From: Occallatibacter savannae | GTDB taxonomy: Bacteria; Acidobacteriota; Terriglobia; Terriglobales; Acidobacteriaceae | Length of the DNA: 64,000 bases | Reading direction: 5' to 3' | Assembly: GCF_003131205.1 (NCBI RefSeq) | Contig: NZ_QFFY01000005.1 | Location: 124,001 to 188,000, forward strand | In this document: positions 47,812 to 55,579 of the stretch, piece after piece | Layout: each line of letters starts with the position of its first letter | How positions within the stretch are numbered: the first letter of the stretch is position 1 | Notes under the pieces: model-generated | Told to the model about the DNA's origin: nothing | Databases searched by the model: none | What the model saw: only the letters and a program-made list of their open reading frames with translations | Translations under genes and position numbers: made by a program

Positions 47812-49715
47812 GTTTGCTTCGCTCAGGCTCCGCCCGTGCTGCCGCCGTGACTGCGGTGGTGCTGGTATGTAGCTGGGCGATTGCCGTATGGAAGGATAGC
47901 GGCACTGTTGTGAGCGCCGCGACCTCGAGAGCGCAGACAGGCGAAGTGCTCGAGTATGCGTCTCCCGTGGAAATGCTTTTCTCTCTTAGCGGACGACAGC
48001 TGTACGTGCTGTGCCAAGGAACCGGCGAGGTTCGCGTCCTGGACGCCACAACATATGCGGAGAGGAAACGGATCCAAGTGGGTCGTTCGCCGCGCGGACT
48101 CTCTCTTTCGGCCAATGGCGAGCTGCTCTACGTTGCAAACTCCTGGGATGACACGATCTCCGTAATCGACACGAAGAACCTGTCTGTGAGTGCAACCTGG
48201 CCGGTTTCCGCGGAGCCATCGAGTGTGGTCGCCGACCGTACAGGAAGATACATCTACGTAGCGAACCGGATTTCGAACGATGTTGCCGTGCTTGACGCCC
48301 GAACTGGAATGGAAGAGAAGCGGCTGGCTGCAGGACGAGGAGCAAGCTACATCACGGCCTCGCCGGACGCGAGCAAGCTGTACGTCACGCACGTCTATCC
48401 CAATCTCACGCCGCTCCGCACCGCACCCGAGTCTGAAATAACGGTGATCGATGTACGGCGCGCTGTGGTTGCGGAGCGAATCGCTCTTCCCTACATTGCG
48501 CACGGCTTTCATGTCACGTTTTCTGCTGATGGAAATCTTGGCGCAGCAGCAGGGCTGCACCCGAAGAACCTTCCGCCGCTGGCACATCTGGAACATGGCG
48601 GTGCCTTTGCCGACAGCATCACCGTGTTCGGGTCTGATGTGGGCCAGCCTGTCGAGCTGCCCCTGGACGAACTGGAGCGCTATTCGGTTCGCCCGTTTGG
48701 TGTCGCGATCACGCCGGATAAGTCGCGCCTCTTTGTCACATGCGGCGGCTCGGAAGAGGTCACGGTCATCGATGTGCCGCGGATGCTCCGTTACGTTCAC
48801 GCGCATCCTGGGTCGCACGCCACGGATCTTTCGGCCAGCGCTAACTATGTTGTCGCCCGAGTGAAGGTCGGACATGATCCACGGGGCGCTCTGCTCGCGC
48901 GCGGCGGTACGAAGCTGCTGGTCGCCAACCGGCTCGACGATACGATGAGCGTGATCGATACGCGCACGAACAGAGTCACGTCGACTGTCCCTCTTGCAGG
49001 GCCGAGAGAGAATTCCGTTCTCCGCAATGGCGAGCAGACGTTCTATACGGCGCGCTACTCGTTTCAGGGGCAGATCGGGTGCGCAAACTGCCATATCGAT
49101 TCCACCTTCGATGGGCTGCAGTGGGATCTCGAGCCTGACGGGTTCGGACGCGACATCGTCGACAACCGGCCGATCGAGGCGGTGAAGGATACCGAGCCGT
49201 ACAAGTGGAACGGTGGCAATCCGAACCTGCCCACGGAGTGCGGGCCGCGTACGGAGAAGTTCTTCTGGCGCGCGGAGAACTATGACGATCTGACGTTGAC
49301 CGATCTCGTGGTCTACGTACGAAGCCTTCCGCCACGTCCGAACCGATCGAGGCCGGCTAACGGCGAGTTTTCTGCGGCTCAGGAGCGCGGGAGAGCCCTG
49401 TTCAATCGCACGACAGACAAATTTCACAACCCGATCGCCGAGGGAAATCGCTGCGGTTATTGTCACAGCGGGGCTAAGGGTACAAATCAGAAATCCTTCG
49501 ATGTTGGGACGAAAAGGGCCAGCGATAACACTGGTCTTCTCGATACGCCGCAACTTATCAACATCGCCATCACTGGCCCGTATCTTCACGATGGATCGGC
49601 GCAGACGCTGGAACAGATCTGGACCGTTTTCAATCCTGAGGACAAGCATGGCCGTACAAACGACCTGACTAAAGACGAACTTAACGACCTGATCGAATAC
49701 CTGAGGACGCGATGA
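47808..49715 (+). CDS. YVTN beta-propeller fused to di-heme cytochrome c peroxidase-like domain
   Basis: LLYVANSWDDTISVIDTKNL blades; two CXXCH motifs (IGCANCHIDST, NRCGYCHSGAKG); LLDTPQLINIAITGPYLHDGSAQTLEQIWTVF; GTGA overlap with the upstream gene. Confidence 0.92.
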   Translation: MSLLRSGSARAAAVTAVVLVCSWAIAVWKDSGTVVSAATSRAQTGEVLEYASPVEMLFSLSGRQLYVLCQGTGEVRVLDATTYAERKRIQVGRSPRGLSLSANGELLYVANSWDDTISVIDTKNLSVSATWPVSAEPSSVVADRTGRYIYVANRISNDVAVLDARTGMEEKRLAAGRGASYITASPDASKLYVTHVYPNLTPLRTAPESEITVIDVRRAVVAERIALPYIAHGFHVTFSADGNLGAAAGLHPKNLPPLAHLEHGGAFADSITVFGSDVGQPVELPLDELERYSVRPFGVAITPDKSRLFVTCGGSEEVTVIDVPRMLRYVHAHPGSHATDLSASANYVVARVKVGHDPRGALLARGGTKLLVANRLDDTMSVIDTRTNRVTSTVPLAGPRENSVLRNGEQTFYTARYSFQGQIGCANCHIDSTFDGLQWDLEPDGFGRDIVDNRPIEAVKDTEPYKWNGGNPNLPTECGPRTEKFFWRAENYDDLTLTDLVVYVRSLPPRPNRSRPANGEFSAAQERGRALFNRTTDKFHNPIAEGNRCGYCHSGAKGTNQKSFDVGTKRASDNTGLLDTPQLINIAITGPYLHDGSAQTLEQIWTVFNPEDKHGRTNDLTKDELNDLIEYLRTR

Positions 49716-50848
49716 AAGCTTTCGTTAAAGTCGCAACGTTCCTATTGCTGCTGGCGCCCACAGCCATCGCTGTTCAGGCGCAGGCGCATATTGGAGCTCC
49801 GCGGATCAAAAAGGCTGCGGCATCGGATCTCAAGCCGCAGGTTCAGGCAATGCCGCGGTTCCGGTTTGAGAACTTCACGACAGCGAATGGGCTGCCGGAC
49901 GATCACGTGTTCAATGTGCTGGTGGATGGGGATCGCATCTGGGCTGCGACTGAGAACGGCCTCGGGCTCTATGAAAACGGGAAGTGGAAGACGTACACCA
50001 CGAAGGATGGGCTCGCGCATCGCGCTGTTTTGTCGCTGGCGCTCGACAAGCGGACAGGCGACGTGTGGGCCGGCACCATGGGGGGGCTGAGCCGCATCTC
50101 GGGCGGCCGCATTGACAGTTTCAACCAACTGAATTCTGGCCTCAGCAACGATGTTGTGTACGGCGTGTCGGTAGAGGGCGAGCACGTGTGGGTGGCAACG
50201 GCTGCCGGCGCTTGTATGTTCGATCTCCGCACCCATGCATGGTCGCTCTTCAACGAGCGCAATACGCCGATGGCGGAGATCTGGGTATACGGAGTTTCTG
50301 CGACTCCGAGCAAGGTGTATTTCGCCGTGTGGGGCAGCGGACTGCTGGAGTACGACCAGCAGAAGAAGACGTGGGACAAGTACGACGATCCGGATGGCGA
50401 AACGGAGATGGTCCTCTTTAGAGATCAGGGCCTCATACACGAGATCACGACGTCGGTGAGCTATCTGGAAAAGGACAAGATTGTATGGGTGGCCACCTAC
50501 TTTGGCGACAGCCGTTACGACGGCCGCAACTGGCACAACTTCCTGACGAAGGACAGCGGACTGCCTTCGAACTTCACCAACGTGGTGAAGGGAGTGGACG
50601 CGAATCACGCATGGTTCGGGACCGACAAGGGGCTTGCGTACTACGACGGCGTGAACTGGGTCGTTTACCGGCCGTCTCTCACTAGCGGCAAGCCAGAGAT
50701 GACGGTCCGAGACAGAGACGCGCAGGTTACGCCGGTAGAGGTGAGCACCGCGCCCGCACACAACTACATTCTGGGAATTGATTTCCAGGGGAGCGACATA
50801 TGGGTCGCTACCGCCAAGGGTTTAAGCCACGGGATACGTCAACCATAA
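49712..50848 (+). CDS. Two-component-regulator-type propeller protein without kinase domain
   Basis: TTANGLPDDHVFNVLVDGDRIWAATENGLGLYENGKWKTYTTKDGLAHRAVLSLALDKRTGDVWAGTMGGLSRIS; ATGA overlap with the upstream gene. Confidence 0.88.
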   Translation: MKAFVKVATFLLLLAPTAIAVQAQAHIGAPRIKKAAASDLKPQVQAMPRFRFENFTTANGLPDDHVFNVLVDGDRIWAATENGLGLYENGKWKTYTTKDGLAHRAVLSLALDKRTGDVWAGTMGGLSRISGGRIDSFNQLNSGLSNDVVYGVSVEGEHVWVATAAGACMFDLRTHAWSLFNERNTPMAEIWVYGVSATPSKVYFAVWGSGLLEYDQQKKTWDKYDDPDGETEMVLFRDQGLIHEITTSVSYLEKDKIVWVATYFGDSRYDGRNWHNFLTKDSGLPSNFTNVVKGVDANHAWFGTDKGLAYYDGVNWVVYRPSLTSGKPEMTVRDRDAQVTPVEVSTAPAHNYILGIDFQGSDIWVATAKGLSHGIRQP

Positions 50849-50862
50849 GGAGCTATAACGCC

Positions 50863-51354
50863 ATGATCGATCTTGCAGAAGTTCTGGAAACCATCGCCAA
50901 GGCGCCAGTCAAGAAGCGCGCCATGACCAACCACGGAGTACTGAACGAGGCGTACGCATACGCGAAGCCGAGCTCGTTTTCGCGCGGCATGCGCATCGAC
51001 CTGAACGGCCTCACCATTCTTCTGATTTCAGGGACCGCTTCGATTGATGAGCATGGGCAAAGCGTGCACATCGGCGACTTCCGCGCGCAGCTTCGCCGAA
51101 CGTACGACAACATTACGGGCCTGTTGGCAAGCGAAGGCTGCACCTGGCATGACATCGTGCGGACGACCTGCTATCTGCGCGATATCGATCGCGACTACGA
51201 AGCTTTCAACGAAGAGCGCACAAAGTTCTTTGCCGAGCAGGGCCTTGATCCTCTGCCAGCCTCGACAGGGATTCAAGCCCATCTTTGCCGTCCCGAACTC
51301 CTGATCGAGATTGAAGCGATCGCGATGTTCCGAACGGAGAAGACAGCGAAGTAG
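50863..51354 (+). CDS. RidA/YjgF/chorismatase-superfamily protein
   Basis: LLISGTASIDEHGQSVHIGDFRAQLRRTYDNITGLLASEGCTWHDIVRTTCYLRDIDRDYEAFNEERTKFFAEQGLDPLPASTGIQAHLCRPELLIEIEAIAMF. Confidence 0.85.
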   Translation: MIDLAEVLETIAKAPVKKRAMTNHGVLNEAYAYAKPSSFSRGMRIDLNGLTILLISGTASIDEHGQSVHIGDFRAQLRRTYDNITGLLASEGCTWHDIVRTTCYLRDIDRDYEAFNEERTKFFAEQGLDPLPASTGIQAHLCRPELLIEIEAIAMFRTEKTAK

Positions 51355-51369
51355 CGAAGGAGCAGCGCC

Positions 51370-53310
51370 ATGCGCAGACAGTTGTTGATCGGCTTAGTCG
51401 CTGCCGCGATGAGCACCGCATCTGCTCAGCAGACGAGGACTTGCGAGTGCGGGAAGAATCCACCGGATCCCCCGCGAGACCGTGTGGTGAAGCCTTACGC
51501 GGGCGAACCGACGGATCTGAGCCCCTATGAGAAGTTTGCGCAGCCCTACGACCTGAACTACGTGAAGCGCAATATCTATGTCGGTGCGGGACGAGATATC
51601 CCGGAGCCGAAAGATTTGACGGAGGTCCGCATCGGATTCTTTGCACCGGCGGAGCATAGCCCTGAGAAGCTCTTCGGAGTGCGCATGCTGCACGGGGTGG
51701 AGCTGGCACTGGAAGAGGTGAACGCGCGCGGCGGTTATGGCGGCAAGCCGTTCAAGTTGATGATCCACAATGACTACGACAACTGGCAGGCGATGACGGT
51801 CTCCGGCGCCGATCGTCCGACGGATGCTGCGATCTGGGGGTCTGCGTCCGACGAGACAGTAAAGATGGTGTACGACGACCAGGACTGGGCGATTTTCGGA
51901 TCGATCAGCTCGGAGTCAACGCACATCGCTTTGCGCGTTGCGCTGAAAGCGGAGATTCCGATCGTGAACTCTGCGTCCACAGATCCGACGATTCCCGAGA
52001 CGTATATTCCCTGGTACTTCACGGTTCTGCAGGATGATCGGGTGCAGGGGCTGACGCTAGCGCGGCATATCTATACAGAGCTTGGATTTAAGCGGGTGGC
52101 TCTGCTGCGCGTGAACAGCCGGTACGGACGCTTCGGTGTGATCAAGTTTCGCGATGCTTCGCGGCGCCTTGGGCACCCGGTGGTGATCGAGCAGAAGTTC
52201 CTGCCCGGAGATAGTGATTTCACGCGTTCTTTGAAAATCATTCAATCTTCGCGCGCCGATGCGATTGTGCTGTGGGCCGACGAGATTCCGGCTGCCAACA
52301 TCCTGAAGCAGATGAAGGCGCTGGGCATGAAGCAACGCGTATTCGGTGCGTACCGTGCGCTCGGTCCGGAGCTTCTGGCAGAAGCGGGCCCGGCGGCAGA
52401 AGGGTTTGAAGCTGTGTTTCCGTACGACCCGACGCGAAAAGATGCAAAGTGGCTCGAGTTTAACCAGCGGTTTGAATCTCGATTCCAGGAGAAGCCGGAG
52501 CAGTTCGCGTCGCTCGCGTATGACGCGATGAACGCGCTGCTCGAATCAATTTGCAGGGCAGGGCTGAATCGCGCGCGCATTCACGACGCGCTTGCGGACG
52601 TTGAGGAGTACGACGGCGTTACCGGGCATATGGTCTTCGATCCAAACCAGAAGAATGTGGAACACATGTTTCTGGGAACGGTTCATGATGGAGCGATCAC
52701 GTACAAGCCTGCCACGATGGAGAAGGTTCACCCTGTTGATGAGAGCCGCCCGTCGGAAGCCGGGCAGCAAAGGCCGGATCAAATGCCTTATGCTCGCGTC
52801 GGAGAAGACGGGGTGGAATACAACGGTCCGCGCCGGCTTGGAACGGGATTGGCGGGTGTGAAGATCATCGTGTTCGGCAAGCAGGCGAGAGCGGTTGTGG
52901 AATCGGAGGAGATGCGCAAGGCACTTCCGGCGGGAAACCGCTGCCAGTTGTTGCCGGTTGCGAGCAATCAGAACTGGGGCGCAGCTTCGACGGAGTTGGT
53001 CCGCGACCTCTATGACGAGCATGCGCTGGCGATCGTTGCGCTGGATCGCGATGCCGCTCATCTCGCCGAGCAACTCGCGTTGAAGGCACTCGTTCCAGTG
53101 ATCGCGATCAGCGATGACAAGAGACTCACGTCGACCAATGTTCCCTGGATTTTCCGCCTGCCGGGATCGGCAACTCCGGTAGAGGCAGTGCGACTGATCA
53201 GGTCCGCTTCGGGCGAGGGTGTGCTCAGCGCAGATCGGCTTCGCGAGGTGCTTGCTTCGGGCCGTGAAATCGAGGGGGTTGCGTTCGTCACAACCGGTGA
53301 GCCGAAGTGA
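51370..53310 (+). CDS. ABC-type branched-chain amino acid-like periplasmic binding protein with partial internal repeat
   Basis: VRIGFFAPAEHSPEKLFGVRMLHGVELALEEVNARGGYGGKPFKLMIHNDYDNW...IVNSASTDPTIPETYIPWYFTVLQDDRVQG...ADAIVLWADEIPAANILKQMKALGMKQRVFG. Confidence 0.88.
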   Translation: MRRQLLIGLVAAAMSTASAQQTRTCECGKNPPDPPRDRVVKPYAGEPTDLSPYEKFAQPYDLNYVKRNIYVGAGRDIPEPKDLTEVRIGFFAPAEHSPEKLFGVRMLHGVELALEEVNARGGYGGKPFKLMIHNDYDNWQAMTVSGADRPTDAAIWGSASDETVKMVYDDQDWAIFGSISSESTHIALRVALKAEIPIVNSASTDPTIPETYIPWYFTVLQDDRVQGLTLARHIYTELGFKRVALLRVNSRYGRFGVIKFRDASRRLGHPVVIEQKFLPGDSDFTRSLKIIQSSRADAIVLWADEIPAANILKQMKALGMKQRVFGAYRALGPELLAEAGPAAEGFEAVFPYDPTRKDAKWLEFNQRFESRFQEKPEQFASLAYDAMNALLESICRAGLNRARIHDALADVEEYDGVTGHMVFDPNQKNVEHMFLGTVHDGAITYKPATMEKVHPVDESRPSEAGQQRPDQMPYARVGEDGVEYNGPRRLGTGLAGVKIIVFGKQARAVVESEEMRKALPAGNRCQLLPVASNQNWGAASTELVRDLYDEHALAIVALDRDAAHLAEQLALKALVPVIAISDDKRLTSTNVPWIFRLPGSATPVEAVRLIRSASGEGVLSADRLREVLASGREIEGVAFVTTGEPK

Positions 53311-53381
53311 GAAGAGTAGAGGCGATATAGATTGAGGGGTACTGCGACGCATCGGTCGCCCCTCAGGATGTCCTAAAAGGG

Positions 53382-53409
53382 AAGGGGCGATCCGTGTGGA
53401 TCGCCCCTT
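53382..53409. terminator. Bidirectional terminator
   Basis: AAGGGGCGATCC-GTGT-GGATCGCCCCTT between convergent genes. Confidence 0.8.
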
Positions 53410-53432
53410 CGTGTTCTGCCCGTGGCTTGTGT

Positions 53433-55208
53433 TTACGGGAGGTAGTAGCGGAGCGAGGTGAAGAACATGTTGTCTGTTCCGTTTGCACGGCCGCCGGGGT
53501 TGGCGGTGCCGCCCTGTCCGGACCAGAGATCGCGCTCAAACCATGCGTACTGCAGGCCGTAGCGCAGACGTCCCTTGGGGCCGTTGTACATGTTGTACCA
53601 GTAGCCTGCGGTGAACTCCTGGACGTCTTTGTTATTGCCGCCGCAGTTGGCCGGGTTGCTGGGGCTGGTAGATCCACCGGCCTTCACTTCGACACGGCAG
53701 CCGCTCATGTTGGTGGTGTAGGTTCCGTAGCCGACTTCGGAGTTGCCAACAATCGCGTAGTCACGACCGATGTAGTCGCCGCCGTAGTTTGCGTAGATGG
53801 AGAGGCGCGGATTCGGGTTGACCTCGAGAGTGCTGAGAGCCGAGAAGCCGTGCAGCGGGCGGATGGTCGCATCGGGACGGAGCGTGATGTCCGCGATGGT
53901 GGACGAGCCGTAGCGACCTACGCCCTCGCCATAGAGACCCTTGAGCCCGACCGAAAGCTTCTTCTTAGCCATTGGAACGCGGAAGCCGCCGCCAACGCCG
54001 CCGCCCCACTTGGTGTCGTTGTAGGGTGAGCCGGTGGTCGGGTAGATACGGTCACGGAAGCTCCGGCCGATGCCGAAGAGTTCCCAGTGTCCCCAGCCGG
54101 GTTCAGCTGCGATCTTGGCGACGAAGTCTGGCGTGGCGTTGAAGGAGTAGTTCGCGTTCAGGTTGTACAGACCTCCGCCCGTTCCGGGCGAACCGATCAG
54201 CAAATTCGTGGGCAGTCCGGAGCCTGAGGGGAAGAGGGCTTCAGCATTCTCAACCGAGATGCCGGCAAAGAACTTCTTGCCGAAATCCTTGCTCGCGCGG
54301 AAGCTGTACTGCCGTCCCCAGACGAAGCCGGCTGTGTATTGCGCATCGATGGTCTGCGGCAGGATCTCGGTTCCGCGCGTGAGGCCCGCGGTGGTTTCGG
54401 TGGCGAGTGACCATCCCTGACCGCCGGAGAAGTCCCATCCGTTGGTGAATTTCGCATCGGCCCAGAGTTGCCGCTGGCGCATGGTGTAGCTGTTGGACTG
54501 ATTGTTGTTGGAGGTTACGCCGGCGCTGAGCCAGTCCAACTCGTAGTAGCCGGTCAGCGTGACCTTCTCGAGTTTGCCGACAGCCTTGAGGGCGAGACGC
54601 GACTGACGGCCGGAGCCGTAAAACTCGCTTAGGTTGTGCGCGTCGGCGGAGTTCAACGGTACGGACGTGAAGGGCGTGTTGATGTCGCCGCCAACCGCAC
54701 CCTGACGCCACACTGTTTCCGCAGCCAGGAAGCTGCCGGCTGGCGAGATGGTGATGCCCTTGTAGTGGAGCGCATCTGGATTGTTGAGGCTCTTCTTGAT
54801 GGCAGAGGTTTCGTCGGAGATGTTGTTCACGATCGAGACGTCTGTTGCCTTGATGTCATTCACCGTGCTCTGAAGGGTAGAGACGGCTGACGCATTGTCG
54901 GTGACTGCCTGCTGCTGCGCGGTGGCGTCGGCCTGGGCCTTTTGCGCGGCGGTCTGTGCGTCAGCGGCGGTCTGCTGCGCCTGCTTCAGTTGCGCGTCCT
55001 TGGCCGCCAGATCGGACTTGAGGCCGTCGATCTGGGTTTGCATCTCCTGGCGAAGAGCATTGATCTGGTCTTCGACAGTCGGCTTGGGCGGCTTCTTAGC
55101 TGCTGCATGTTTCTTCGCAGCCGCGGGGGGATCACCGGCGTAAGCTTGAGTGCCAACGAGACTGGCTGCCAGAACTGCCGCGGCAACCACTTTCATTTGG
55201 TATTTCAT
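53433..55208 (-). CDS. Outer-membrane porin-like beta-barrel with N-terminal coiled coil
   Basis: Signal peptide MKYQMKVVAAAVLAASLVGTQAYA; coiled coil INALRQEMQTQIDGLKSDLAAKDAQLKQAQQTAADAQTAAQKAQADATAQQQ; barrel-like body ending in FFTSLRYYLP. Confidence 0.82.
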   Translation of the reverse strand: MKYQMKVVAAAVLAASLVGTQAYAGDPPAAAKKHAAAKKPPKPTVEDQINALRQEMQTQIDGLKSDLAAKDAQLKQAQQTAADAQTAAQKAQADATAQQQAVTDNASAVSTLQSTVNDIKATDVSIVNNISDETSAIKKSLNNPDALHYKGITISPAGSFLAAETVWRQGAVGGDINTPFTSVPLNSADAHNLSEFYGSGRQSRLALKAVGKLEKVTLTGYYELDWLSAGVTSNNNQSNSYTMRQRQLWADAKFTNGWDFSGGQGWSLATETTAGLTRGTEILPQTIDAQYTAGFVWGRQYSFRASKDFGKKFFAGISVENAEALFPSGSGLPTNLLIGSPGTGGGLYNLNANYSFNATPDFVAKIAAEPGWGHWELFGIGRSFRDRIYPTTGSPYNDTKWGGGVGGGFRVPMAKKKLSVGLKGLYGEGVGRYGSSTIADITLRPDATIRPLHGFSALSTLEVNPNPRLSIYANYGGDYIGRDYAIVGNSEVGYGTYTTNMSGCRVEVKAGGSTSPSNPANCGGNNKDVQEFTAGYWYNMYNGPKGRLRYGLQYAWFERDLWSGQGGTANPGGRANGTDNMFFTSLRYYLP

Positions 55209-55579
55209 TGGGCGTCGTTTCCTCTCGAATACTGGTTGATACGTGCAGGCGCATTTGCATCCATCGCGCCTTTGAACTGGGTTCAAACAACATGAAGATG
55301 AAGCAGTAATCCGGGTACGAACTGCTAGCGACGAGTCAGGCTCTCTGAGAAGAGCAAGACAACACAGGTGTGGTCTGTTCCTCGTGCTTCTGAGTTCACC
55401 CTCGCAGATATTGATGAATATTTGACGAATTCACGTACTTTTAACAGCACTGGAGAGGCAGCAGCGGCGCATGTTAAAGCGGTGTAAATTTACATGCGCG
55501 TCATTTTCGGCGCGGCAGAGAAAGGACTTCTTCTGCCGTGCCGCCGTGTCGAGGAGCTGTTCAGTTACTGTGAGGGAAG

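Noticed and set aside
47823-49649. 608 aa minus-strand ORF antisense to the propeller/di-heme gene
   Set aside because: No recognisable motif; the opposite strand has clear CXXCH and YVTN signatures and translational coupling.
44727-53310. Interpretation as a PQQ-dependent dehydrogenase-associated cluster
   Set aside because: YVTN propeller plus orphan binding protein recalls that layout, but no PQQ dehydrogenase, PQQ biosynthesis gene or CXXCW protein is visible in the window.
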